Origin: DATBMY01 sp036554605
GTDB taxonomy: Bacteria > Acidobacteriota > Blastocatellia > UBA7656
Direction: 5' to 3'
Assembly (NCBI GenBank): GCA_036554605.1
Contig: DATBMY010000466.1
Span: forward strand, 1 to 19,878
DNA length: 19,878 nucleotides
The position numbers and the translations under genes are program-made. Numbering within the stretch: position 1 is the stretch's first letter; the number at the start of each line of letters is the position of its first letter. The notes beneath the pieces were generated by a model, which saw only the letters and a list, made by a program, of their open reading frames with translations, ran no database searches and was not told the origin of the DNA. Shown here one piece after another: positions 1-6,661 of this stretch.

Positions 1-25
1 AGTCTATCCATAACGGGACGCTTTA

Positions 26-583
26 TTACTTGATCAGGCCCTGAACCGCCTTGAATTGCGGCGAATCGGCCGTTCGCATCATCTCAAAAAGCGCCATCTC
101 CAGATTTGATAAGACCGCGCCGGCCTGCGTGAGCCGCGCGAGCGCGACCTGCTTGCTTTCGGCTTTGCGCGACGTGATGCAGTCGACCAGCAGGTGTACG
201 TCTAGCCCCTGCGCCAGCAGATCCAGCACAGTCTGCGTAACGCATATGTGGGCCTCGATGCCGCAGACAAGCACCTGCTTGATATTCCTGCTGATGAGCT
301 GCTCGCGAAACCCGTCAGCGCGGCACGAGCTGAAGCACATCTTCTCGACCGCCTTCGATTCCGGCGACAGATGCGGGACGATCTCTTCGGCGGTGTTCTT
401 GAGCCCGCGAGGATATTGTTCAGTGACGATGACCGGCACTTCGAGCAGCCGCGCGCCCTGCACCGCCTTGGCTATTCGTAAGGCCACGTCGGCAAAATCG
501 GGTATCACCGGCCTGAACGCCTCTTGCATATCGATAACGGCAAGCGCCGCGTGTTCGCGTGAAAGCTGGCTTATCTGCGTCAT
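26..583 (-). CDS. Isochorismatase-family cysteine hydrolase
   Basis: A 185-residue single-domain protein of the isochorismatase/nicotinamidase-like fold, probably cytosolic. The expected catalytic triad is visible: Asp18 in VIDMQ, Lys81 in VEKMCFSS, and the nucleophile Cys114 in GIEAHICV. Length and the GIEAHICV form match the small YcaC/ISOC-type hydrolases rather than true nicotinamidases, because the Asp-His-His metal motif seen in the pncA of this window is absent. The family hydrolyses amides or related bonds, but the substrate cannot be read from sequence. The ATG start has an AGGGG about a dozen bases upstream. The gene stands alone and diverges from the metal-binding protein at 785. 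Family assignment is secure; substrate is unknown. Confidence 0.9.
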   Translation of the reverse strand: MTQISQLSREHAALAVIDMQEAFRPVIPDFADVALRIAKAVQGARLLEVPVIVTEQYPRGLKNTAEEIVPHLSPESKAVEKMCFSSCRADGFREQLISRNIKQVLVCGIEAHICVTQTVLDLLAQGLDVHLLVDCITSRKAESKQVALARLTQAGAVLSNLEMALFEMMRTADSPQFKAVQGLIK

Positions 584-635
584 GAGTTTTGCCCCTGAAT
601 CTTAGAAAGTATCGGTGAATGATTCCTCAACCACC

Positions 636-665
636 AATATAACAGCATGCTCATGACCCACACAA
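636..665 (-). promoter_or_regulatory. Candidate sigma70-type promoter for the isochorismatase-family gene
   Basis: On the minus strand TTGTGT (665-660) and TATATT (641-636) are separated by 18 bases, with TG just before the -10 (extended -10 form TGTTATATT). Predicted transcription would begin near 629, about 45 bases before the ATG at 583. The -35 is weak and the -10 good. Inferred by eye only. Confidence 0.4.
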
Positions 666-784
666 CTTCAGGCATGAAGGTATCGCGCATCCGCCGAGCC
701 TGCATAAACGTACTTACTCGATGGCGGGTCGTCGCGTTATTATATTTGAGGCCGCGTGCGCAACTTTCAACATAGGAGAATACC

Positions 785-1909
785 TTGCGGGTTCTGGGAC
801 TTTTAATCGCTTCGCTTCTTTTCTCGCCGGTTCTTATCTATCGCGCCGCCTCCGCCGTTCAGGAGAGCGTCGTCTACTATTGTTCCATGCACCCCGAAGT
901 GCAGTCGTCGAAGCCGGGCAATTGCCCGAAGTGCGAGATGAGGCTTGTCGCAAAAAAGCCCGAGGATAAAAGATCAAATGCCCCGGAATCGGCTCCTGGA
1001 GCCGGTCAGGAGTCAACTCCTCCCACGCCCGCGCCACGCAAGGAGCTGATCCAACAGGTCGAATCCTACACCTGCTCGATGCATCCCGAGATTCGCGCCG
1101 AGGGGCCGGGCAAATGCCCGAAGTGCGAAATGACCCTCGTCCCGGTCGTGCCAGGTGTGCCCGAAGATTTCGATCTGAAGATAGAGTGTACGCCTAAAGC
1201 TCCGAAAGTTAATGAAAAGGTGCGGCTGCGCTTTTCGGTATTTAACCCGAGGACCGGCGAGCAGGTGCGCCAGTTCAACATCATGCACGAGCAGTTATTT
1301 CACCTGTTTGTCGTCAGCGCCGATATGACGGAGTTCCAGCACATTCATCCGGACATACAGCCCGACGGGAGTTTCGTCATAGAGACGGTGCTCCCCGTAG
1401 CCGGACCCTATAAGCTCTATTCGGATTTCTATCCAAATGACGGCACGCCGCAGGTGCTACAGCGCGGGCTGGTCACGGCCGGTTTTTCCAACGATCTTCT
1501 GGCCGCGCAGGCGAGTCTGACGCCTGACACCTCGCTTACGAAAGTGGCCGATGGGATGAAGATCGAATTGAAGCTCGAGCCGCCAGAGCTTATCGCGGGG
1601 CAGCCCGTCGAGTTGAAGTACCATATGACGGATGCGAAAACCGGCGAGCCGGTCAAAGACCTCGTGCCTTATCTCGGCGCGTGGGGGCACACGCTCATAC
1701 TGAGCGAAGACCAGTCGGATTACGTCCACTCGCACCCGGAAGAAGACCTGCCGCCGGGCGTTGATGCGACGACGCTCCGGGGCGGCCCCGAAGTCATATT
1801 CAGCGCCTTAATACCTCGCGCGGGATCTTATCGAATCTGGACACAGTTCCTCAGAGGAGGGCGTCTGACGACAGTCTCTTTCACCGTTCAAGCCAGGCGG
1901 CTGCAATAG
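785..1909 (+). CDS. Secreted protein with two heavy-metal-binding domains and duplicated His-rich beta domains
   Basis: A 374-residue exported protein. Residues 1-24 are a signal peptide (hydrophobic core, likely cut after ASA). Two copies of the short heavy-metal-binding domain follow: about 31-55 (CSMHPE, then CPKCEM; Cys33, His36, Cys47, Cys50) and 95-120 (Cys97, His100, Cys111, Cys114), joined by a Pro/Ser/Glu-rich linker. The rest, about 126-374, is beta-rich and appears duplicated: His173 then His186-x-His188-Pro, and His302 then His315-x-His317-Pro, with identical 13-residue spacing, each followed by an AG-x-Y segment. This domain type is common beside copper and heavy-metal efflux systems, so periplasmic metal binding (Cu, Ag or similar) is likely but the metal is inferred. 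Start is TTG with AGGAGA five bases upstream. It converges with the next gene, leaving 2 bases between stops. Confidence 0.85.
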   Translation: MRVLGLLIASLLFSPVLIYRAASAVQESVVYYCSMHPEVQSSKPGNCPKCEMRLVAKKPEDKRSNAPESAPGAGQESTPPTPAPRKELIQQVESYTCSMHPEIRAEGPGKCPKCEMTLVPVVPGVPEDFDLKIECTPKAPKVNEKVRLRFSVFNPRTGEQVRQFNIMHEQLFHLFVVSADMTEFQHIHPDIQPDGSFVIETVLPVAGPYKLYSDFYPNDGTPQVLQRGLVTAGFSNDLLAAQASLTPDTSLTKVADGMKIELKLEPPELIAGQPVELKYHMTDAKTGEPVKDLVPYLGAWGHTLILSEDQSDYVHSHPEEDLPPGVDATTLRGGPEVIFSALIPRAGSYRIWTQFLRGGRLTTVSFTVQARRLQ

Positions 1910-1911
1910 AC

Positions 1912-2763
1912 CTATGACGGCGGGTTGCCGCTGCGAACCGCTTTTCGGAATTCGCGAATGATATGACCCGCGAGCCGCGCCGATTTTTGATCATACACTT
2001 TCATGTCGAAGCTGGTCGCGAGCGCTATCTCCATCGCGCTCGACGTCAAGAACAACTCGCCCGCCTCAAGCAGCCGCTGTATAGGGTAGCTTCCTTCGGC
2101 AGTGTGTAGCCTCATTCGCCGGGCAATGGCGAGCACGATCCGGCGCGTCACACCCGCGACGCACCCGGTAGCAAGCGACGGGGTGAAAAGCTCATCGCCC
2201 TGCACCCAGAAGATGTTTGCCGAGGTCGCCGAAACGATCTCGCCGCGCTCGTTGAGCAAAACCCCTTCCTGAAAACCGCGGGAGCGCGCCTCTTCGAGAG
2301 CGAACAGATGCTCTAGCATAGCGGTCTGCTTGACTCCGGTAAGCAGCCCCGTCGAAAGCAGCCTGTAAGGTGAAATAGTTATTGCCAGATCACTGCGCGC
2401 TCGCGCTTGCTCGCTCGATGTGAAGATCAAAAGCTCGGCCTCGCGTCCCGAGCCCGCGCGCCACGATCCGGCCTCGCCTTTCGTTATCGTGACGCGCGCC
2501 CTGCCGCTTATCGTTTTATTAGCGGAAATCAACTGCTCGATTGCGCCAAGCACCTGCTCGCGATCAACCGTAATCGGAACGCGAGCGCGCTCCGCGTGGC
2601 GAACGAGCCGCTCCCAGTGCATATCAAAAGCAAAGGCGGTTGAGTCATATACCCGCAACGTGGTGAATACACCCCAGCCGTAAATGAGGCCGGCGGCGGT
2701 CGGCGGAAGCATCTCGCTTTTTGCCTCGACTATGGAATCGTTATGGTAAACGAGCGAGTCCAT
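1912..2763 (-). CDS. Class IV PLP aminotransferase (aminodeoxychorismate lyase or branched-chain/D-amino-acid aminotransferase-like)
   Basis: A 283-residue fold-type IV PLP enzyme of normal family length. Visible landmarks are GLIYGWGVFTTLRVY near residues 25-39, the Schiff-base lysine Lys145 in TGVKQT, the EARSRGFQEGVLLNERG segment, SANIFWV at 181-187 and TGCVAGVTRR at 199-208. The family includes IlvE, D-amino-acid aminotransferase and PabC (4-amino-4-deoxychorismate lyase, folate/PABA). The short length and the SANIFW-TPSL-TGC-AG-TR pattern resemble PabC-like members most, but I cannot decide. One oddity: where most members have Glu contacting the PLP ring nitrogen, just before SANIF, this protein has Ser178. 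The start is ATG with AGG upstream. It lies 15 bases after the thioesterase gene, so the two probably form an operon. Confidence 0.85.
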   Translation of the reverse strand: MDSLVYHNDSIVEAKSEMLPPTAAGLIYGWGVFTTLRVYDSTAFAFDMHWERLVRHAERARVPITVDREQVLGAIEQLISANKTISGRARVTITKGEAGSWRAGSGREAELLIFTSSEQARARSDLAITISPYRLLSTGLLTGVKQTAMLEHLFALEEARSRGFQEGVLLNERGEIVSATSANIFWVQGDELFTPSLATGCVAGVTRRIVLAIARRMRLHTAEGSYPIQRLLEAGELFLTSSAMEIALATSFDMKVYDQKSARLAGHIIREFRKAVRSGNPPS

Positions 2764-2778
2764 GCAAACCTGATAAGA

Positions 2779-3216
2779 TTACTCCGGCGCCCGGCTCATT
2801 TTAAGAAGCGCGAGGTAATTGGGTGGACAACTCGACGCGCGCCCTTCGGAGTTCATAAGGACGTGATGAGTTTCGCCCGTTGCGACCAGCACTCCATCTT
2901 CCCGTCTTATTTCGTAGGCAAATTTTATAGTCCGCCGGGTAACCTCTTTAAGGCGCGTGCTCACTATGAGATCATCTTCATACCGCGCCGGAGTCTTGTA
3001 GCGGCAGCTTGCCTCGGCAACAATCATGAACAGCCCGGTCTCGCGCTCCATATCCCGGTAAGAGAACCCGCAATCATTGCAGTACTGGCTTCGCCCGACT
3101 TCAAACCAGACAAAATAGTTCGCGTAATAGGCCACCCCCATCTGGTCCGTTTCGGCGTAGCGCACGCGGACGCGAGACTGCGCAACCAGACTCGAAACCG
3201 ATTCACCCGTTTTCAT
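2779..3216 (-). CDS. Hotdog-fold acyl-CoA thioesterase, YbgC/4HBT family
   Basis: A 145-residue cytosolic hotdog protein. The family signature is clear in residues 20-41: YAETDQMGVAYYANYFVWFE, with Asp24 the likely catalytic acid and the YYANYF helix following. Later segments (SCRYKTPARYEDDL, IKFAYEIRRED, ATGETHHVLMN) match the usual strands of 4-hydroxybenzoyl-CoA thioesterase/YbgC proteins. The family hydrolyses acyl-CoA thioesters; the true substrate is unknown. The ATG at 3216 has AAGGAGG a few bases upstream and a good promoter further back. It is the first gene of a two-gene minus-strand unit with the class IV aminotransferase. No Tol-Pal genes, the classic YbgC neighbours, are in view. 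Confidence 0.9.
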   Translation of the reverse strand: MKTGESVSSLVAQSRVRVRYAETDQMGVAYYANYFVWFEVGRSQYCNDCGFSYRDMERETGLFMIVAEASCRYKTPARYEDDLIVSTRLKEVTRRTIKFAYEIRREDGVLVATGETHHVLMNSEGRASSCPPNYLALLKMSRAPE

Positions 3217-3249
3217 TCGCCTCCTTCATACAATGATTTAGAGTTGGCG

Positions 3250-3278
3250 ATTGTAACGAGCCGGGATTGAAGACTCAA
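3250..3278 (-). promoter_or_regulatory. Promoter for the thioesterase-aminotransferase unit
   Basis: Minus-strand TTGAGT (3278-3273), 17-base spacer, TACAAT (3255-3250). The -35 matches the sigma70 consensus at four positions and the -10 at five. Transcription would start near 3243, about 27 bases before the ATG, leaving room for the AAGGAGG ribosome site. It lies back to back with the pncB promoter 24 bases away. Confidence 0.55.
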
Positions 3279-3301
3279 GGGGCGCGCGCCGGGGCCGCGA
3301 T

Positions 3302-3330
3302 TTGACCGGGAGTTGCCTGGTATTTATAGT
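3302..3330 (+). promoter_or_regulatory. Promoter for pncB-pncA
   Basis: TTGACC (3302-3307), 17-base spacer, TATAGT (3325-3330): five of six consensus matches in each box. The predicted start near 3337 gives a leader of about 87 bases before the ATG at 3424. The promoter covers the alternative TTG at 3313, which argues against a longer PncB. Confidence 0.6.
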
Positions 3331-3349
3331 TCAAAACGGAGGGTTGAGA

Positions 3350-3403
3350 GAGTTCAAAGCTCATGCTTCGAGCGCCAATGGAAGCAAGCCGAGGCATGCG
3401 CTC
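3350..3403 (+). repeat. Palindromic repeat (diverged copy) forming a hairpin in the pncB leader
   Basis: CATGCTTCG (3362-3370) pairs with CGAGGCATG (3390-3398) through nine pairs including one U-G. After one mismatch, GAGC-side bases 3358-3360 pair with 3400-3402. The loop is 19 bases. The right arm 3384-3403 (GCAAGC..GCTC) matches 9657-9676 at about 15 of 20 positions, and both left arms begin GAGTTC. I read it as a worn copy of the same dispersed palindrome, here transcribed in the 5' leader of pncB. Confidence 0.45.
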
Positions 3404-3423
3404 TGATCTATCCGATTATCGTT

Positions 3424-4806
3424 ATGATCGAACGCGCTTACAGCCTGACGACCGACCTTTATGAAATGACGATGGCCGCCGCTTATTTCGATAATGGGAT
3501 AAAAGACCGCGCCATATTTGAGTTATTCGTCCGCCGGCTGCCCGAGAACCGCTCCTACTTGATTGCCGCGGGGCTCGAGCAAGCGCTCGACTACCTTTCG
3601 AGCTTGAGGTTTGCCCCGGACCAGGTCGATTACCTGCGCCGCCATCCGTCCTTCAAGAATGTGTCATCAGGGTTCTTCGATTATCTCGAAGGCTTTCGCT
3701 TTACCGGCGACGTGTGGGCCATGCCCGAAGGCACAATCGCCTTCCCTAATGAGCCGATGCTAAGGGTCGCCGCCCCCATAATAGAAGCGCAGATCGTAGA
3801 GACGTTCCTGCTCGCGACTATCAATTTTCAAACTCTCATAGCAAGCAAAGCGGCGCGCGTTGTGAGCGCGGCGGCCGGGCGCAGCGTCGTAGAATTCGGA
3901 ACGCGCCGCGCGCATGGAAGCGAAGCGGGTCTGTTCGCCGCGCGCGCGGCTTACATAGCGGGCTGCACGGGCACATCGAATGTTGAGGCGGGCCACCTCT
4001 TTAACATACCGACCTTCGGAACGCTCGCGCACTCTTTCATTATGGCATTCGAAACCGAAGACGAAGCGTTTCGCGCCTTCTTGAAGGTCTTTCCTCGCAC
4101 GGCGACAGTACTTGTCGACACCTATGACACGCTCTCGGCGGTCGAGAGACTGGCGAAAGAGTTCGGGCCGCGCGTGCAGGCTGTCAGGCTCGATAGCGGC
4201 GACCTGCTCGATTTGAGCATACGTGTGAGGCGGCTTCTTGATGAAGTGGGGATGAATAAGACGACCATATTCGCGAGCAGCGATTTGAACGAATATCGCA
4301 TAAAGGAATTGATAGAGCGGGGCGCAAGGATCGATTCGTTCGGCGTGGGCACCGAGCTTGCGACGTCGGCCGACGCGCCGGCCTTGCCCGGCGTCTATAA
4401 GCTGGTCGGTCTTGAAGCGAACGGCGAGGTTTCGATGCGAATAAAACTGAGCAAGGATAAAGGGACATATCCCGGGCCAAAACAGGTATGGCGAAAGACG
4501 GGCGGTGACGGCAAATTTGCGAGCGATCTTGTGACGCTGGCCGATGAGCAATCCCCGTCCGAGCGAGACGAGGATGAGTGGCAACCCCTTATTTCACAGG
4601 TGATGAAAGGCGGCAAGCATATAAAGGGTCAGGCTGGCGGGCTGGAGGCTGCTCGCGCGCGCGCGACCGAATCGCTCGCGCGGCTGCCCGACAGGCTGCT
4701 TGCGATTGAAGAGAGCGCGAGCTTTCAAGTCGAGTTTAGCGGCAGGCTGAGAGAAGAAAGAGAGCGCGTTGAGCGCGAGATTTTATCTTCCATGGGACGG
4801 AGGTGA
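3424..4806 (+). CDS. pncB: Nicotinate phosphoribosyltransferase
   Basis: A 460-residue cytosolic enzyme that joins nicotinate and PRPP to give nicotinate mononucleotide, coupled to ATP hydrolysis, in NAD salvage. Family landmarks are at the expected places: YSLTTDLYEMTMAAAYF at 6-22, RRLPENRSYLIAAGLEQAL at 38-55, VEFGTRRAHG at 156-165, GTSNVEAG at 183-190, the phospho-acceptor His203 in LAHSF, DTYDT at 232-236, VRLDSGD at 254-260 and FGVGTEL at 306-312. Length suits the bacterial enzyme. The frame opens at a TTG at 3313, but that codon lies inside the promoter and homology begins at MIERAYSLTTDLYEM, so I chose ATG 3424. No clear Shine-Dalgarno precedes it. pncA follows 3 bases after the stop, so the pair forms a two-step nicotinamide-to-NAMN route. 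Confidence 0.95.
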   Translation: MIERAYSLTTDLYEMTMAAAYFDNGIKDRAIFELFVRRLPENRSYLIAAGLEQALDYLSSLRFAPDQVDYLRRHPSFKNVSSGFFDYLEGFRFTGDVWAMPEGTIAFPNEPMLRVAAPIIEAQIVETFLLATINFQTLIASKAARVVSAAAGRSVVEFGTRRAHGSEAGLFAARAAYIAGCTGTSNVEAGHLFNIPTFGTLAHSFIMAFETEDEAFRAFLKVFPRTATVLVDTYDTLSAVERLAKEFGPRVQAVRLDSGDLLDLSIRVRRLLDEVGMNKTTIFASSDLNEYRIKELIERGARIDSFGVGTELATSADAPALPGVYKLVGLEANGEVSMRIKLSKDKGTYPGPKQVWRKTGGDGKFASDLVTLADEQSPSERDEDEWQPLISQVMKGGKHIKGQAGGLEAARARATESLARLPDRLLAIEESASFQVEFSGRLREERERVEREILSSMGRR

Positions 4807-4809
4807 TAA

Positions 4810-5424
4810 ATGAAAACCGAATATGAAGACGCGGCGCTGGTGCTCGTAGATATTCAAAACGATTTTTGTCCGGGCGGAGCGCTTGGCGTGCCCGAGGGAG
4901 ACAAGGTTGTCGACGTGGTTAATCGCATAATGCCGCTATTCCCGCTGGTCGTATCTACTCAGGACTGGCACCCGGCTAATCACATATCCTTTAAGGATCG
5001 CGGGGGTCCCTGGCCGCCTCATTGCGTTCAAGGGACACCGGGAGCGGAGCTTCATCCCCGGCTAAGACGCGACCTGATCTCATATCATTTCAGAAAGGCG
5101 TCGACGCCCGACAAGGACGAATACTCGGAGTTTGCCGGCACCGACGACCGGGGGCGCAAGCTCGACGAATTACTCAAAAGCCTCAACGTCAGGCGGATTT
5201 TCGTAGCGGGACTTGCTACGGATTATTGTGTGCTGGCCACGGTGCTCGATGGATTGAATTATGGCTTCGAGACTTTTGTGGTGACCGATGCCTGCCGGGC
5301 AGTCAACGTGCTTCCGGGTGATGATCAAAGAGCTTTTGATCAGATGGAGGAGGCGGGCGCCCGGCTAATAACGAGCGAGCAGTTACTAAGAAGCGGCGGG
5401 GCCTCAAGCGCGATCGCGCCGTGA
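4810..5424 (+). CDS. pncA: Nicotinamidase (pyrazinamidase-type)
   Basis: A 204-residue cytosolic amidohydrolase converting nicotinamide to nicotinate and ammonia. The catalytic triad is Asp14 (VDIQNDF), Lys96 (FRKAS) and Cys140 (GLATDYCV). The metal site Asp52-x-His54-x3-His58 is intact in STQDWHPANH, and the PHCVQGTPGAELHP stretch (70-83) is characteristic. This set separates it from the isochorismatase-like gene at 26-583. The start ATG lies 3 bases after the pncB stop, with GGACGGAGG just upstream inside the end of pncB, so the two are co-transcribed and probably translationally linked. The stop codon sits in the right arm of a strong hairpin. Product identity is secure. Confidence 0.95.
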   Translation: MKTEYEDAALVLVDIQNDFCPGGALGVPEGDKVVDVVNRIMPLFPLVVSTQDWHPANHISFKDRGGPWPPHCVQGTPGAELHPRLRRDLISYHFRKASTPDKDEYSEFAGTDDRGRKLDELLKSLNVRRIFVAGLATDYCVLATVLDGLNYGFETFVVTDACRAVNVLPGDDQRAFDQMEEAGARLITSEQLLRSGGASSAIAP

Positions 5425-5431
5425 GGCCCCG
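5397..5431 (+). terminator. Hairpin at the end of pncA, probable bidirectional terminator
   Basis: CGGGGCCTCA (5397-5406) and TGAGGCCCCG (5422-5431) form a perfect 10-bp stem that includes the pncA stop codon. The loop itself contains the palindrome GCGCGATCGCGC (5408-5419). There is no T-run on either side, so factor-independent termination is uncertain. Its place between the convergent pncA and phosphatase genes supports a terminator or mRNA-end stabiliser. Confidence 0.5.
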
Positions 5432-5457
5432 TCATTGAAGCTTGATTGGAAGCGGAA

Positions 5458-6357
5458 TTATATCTGTTGCTGTCTGATGACGCCGCTGTCAATGGTCTCG
5501 CCAGTTTCGCTGATGGCCTTGAACTCTATTTCTTTCTCGCTCACTTCGATAGTCATAAACTGGTTATCCGCATCATAGCTCGCGGCGAGTATCGGGCTAT
5601 CTTTGTCGACTCCGCCGCGCCGGGTCTTTCCGCCCGCGCCGGTAACGAAGTACTGTATGCCCTGCTGCGGCTTGGTGCGCTCGTAGAAGTGATCGTGACC
5701 GGAAAAAACGACCTGGACCCCGTATCGAACCAGCATGTGCTCAAGCCTCTTGCGGAGCTTCTCGTCAGAGCCATGCTTTTTGCCGGATGAGTAGAGCGGA
5801 TGATGGAAGCAAGCGACTTTCCATTTCGCGCGCGAGTCGCGCAGAGAGTTTTCAAGCCAGTTCTGCTGCGTGGCGTCAAAGTCGGTCGAGTCGATCATGA
5901 AGAAATCGACCAGCCCGTTGCCCCGGTGGAACATGTAGTAGTTGGCGCCGCCCATGTTGAATAGTGGATACTGGGTCTGATCCTGACGCCCTTCTTGAAC
6001 GTCGTGATTGCCAAGCACCGCGTAAAACTTTACTTGATCCTTGATCAGTCCCGCGAAGGGCTGCTCGAACTTCTTGACGAAGTGGCGGCCCGCGCCGTTG
6101 GGATAGATGTTGTCGCCGGCGGCGAGCACGAAATCGAAGGCCGACTGTTGATGAGCCGCGAGCATCTGTTTGCCAACCCCCACCTGATCGTCGTCGCCCG
6201 TTCCCCAATCGCCCACGACCGCAAATCTTGTTTTGCTAAGGCTCGGCTCCGCGCCGAATATTGTTGTAGGTTTGATTAAAGTACCCGCTGTGATTGTCGC
6301 GAGTGAGAGGACCGCTTCACGACGGGTTAAAACGAGGCCGCTGTTCTTTTTTTCCAT
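5458..6357 (-). CDS. Tat-exported purple acid phosphatase-like metallophosphoesterase
   Basis: A 299-residue calcineurin-like metallophosphoesterase. All dimetal motifs are present: VGDWG (Asp50), GDNIY (81-85), GNHD (116-119), VACFHH (His185/186) and GHDH (220-223). The Tyr in GDNIY is the purple acid phosphatase ligand, and overall length and order resemble TRAP/type 5 acid phosphatases. The N-terminus has TRR (11-13) before a hydrophobic stretch (15-33), a likely Tat signal, so the enzyme probably folds with its metals before export and acts on phosphomonoesters in the periplasm. A TTG at 6378 would add seven residues, but ATG 6357 has AGAGAG upstream and is preferred. It is monocistronic, convergent with pncA, and has its own promoter. 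The substrate is unknown. Confidence 0.88.
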   Translation of the reverse strand: MEKKNSGLVLTRREAVLSLATITAGTLIKPTTIFGAEPSLSKTRFAVVGDWGTGDDDQVGVGKQMLAAHQQSAFDFVLAAGDNIYPNGAGRHFVKKFEQPFAGLIKDQVKFYAVLGNHDVQEGRQDQTQYPLFNMGGANYYMFHRGNGLVDFFMIDSTDFDATQQNWLENSLRDSRAKWKVACFHHPLYSSGKKHGSDEKLRKRLEHMLVRYGVQVVFSGHDHFYERTKPQQGIQYFVTGAGGKTRRGGVDKDSPILAASYDADNQFMTIEVSEKEIEFKAISETGETIDSGVIRQQQI

Positions 6358-6472
6358 ATTCTCTCTATCTGATTTCAATCCAGGAAGACAGCCGGGCTGT
6401 CAGGCACTCCCGAACCATCAGACCACTCCTTGCTTATCTCCAAGTCCCACAGGATTATTATTTTAGGCTTCC

Positions 6473-6501
6473 AGTATAAGTTAACGCTTAATGATTGTCG
6501 A
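6473..6501 (-). promoter_or_regulatory. Promoter for the metallophosphoesterase
   Basis: Minus-strand TCGACA (6501-6496), 17-base spacer, TATACT (6478-6473): five of six matches in both boxes. It predicts transcription from about 6466 and a leader of about 110 bases. I saw no obvious Pho-box direct repeat next to it, but could not search systematically. Confidence 0.5.
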
Positions 6502-6554
6502 GACAAGTTTTATTCGAAATCGCAACAAAAAATTCATAATCGCCGCGCGCGCGC

Positions 6555-6622
6555 GCCTGTCTCTGCGGGTTGCTTGACAGGCCCAAGCGCCGGAATTTAC
6601 CATCTTCAGTTATTTCCGGCGC
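6555..6622 (+). promoter_or_regulatory. Two inverted repeats overlapping the class I aminotransferase promoter
   Basis: GCCTGTC (6555-6561) is inverted as GACAGGC (6576-6582), whose GACA overlaps the -35 TTGACA. GCGCCGGAA (6587-6595) is inverted perfectly as TTCCGGCGC (6614-6622) with an 18-base gap. The arms flank the predicted -10 and start site. This is the layout of regulator operators, or of an RNA hairpin if transcription begins upstream. No regulator gene is adjacent. Confidence 0.4.
6574..6602 (+). promoter_or_regulatory. Candidate promoter for the class I aminotransferase
   Basis: A perfect TTGACA (6574-6579) is followed by a weak -10: TTTACC (6596-6601, 16-base spacer) or TTACCA (6597-6602, 17-base spacer). 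The mismatch to consensus would fit an activator-dependent promoter. Leader to the TTG start is about 55 bases. Confidence 0.35.
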
Positions 6623-6661
6623 GGAGACTTCCATATTGCGCCAGGGTAATAGGAGGAGAAA

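Noticed and set aside
51..605. Plus-strand 184-codon frame opposite the isochorismatase-like gene
   Set aside because: It is antisense to a gene with a full catalytic triad, is rich in Ser/Cys/Arg as shadow frames are, and has no ribosome site or known motif.
3313..3423. Longer PncB starting at TTG 3313
   Set aside because: The TTG lies between the -35 and -10 of a good promoter, the extra 37 residues do not look like the family, and homology starts at MIERAYSLTTDLYEM.
3337..3423. NAD-sensing riboswitch in the pncB leader
   Set aside because: Acidobacteria do carry NAD-I (nadA motif) riboswitches, but I could not match its conserved core, and the hairpin resembles the repeat at 9623-9676. 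A covariance-model search (Infernal, Rfam nadA motif) would settle it.
3760..4584. Minus-strand 274-codon frame inside pncB
   Set aside because: Shadow frame in GC-rich DNA opposite an unambiguous NAPRTase; no domain recognisable.
6544..6556. Alternating CG run as a functional Z-DNA element
   Set aside because: Only about 13 bases long, and such runs are common by chance in GC-rich genomes.
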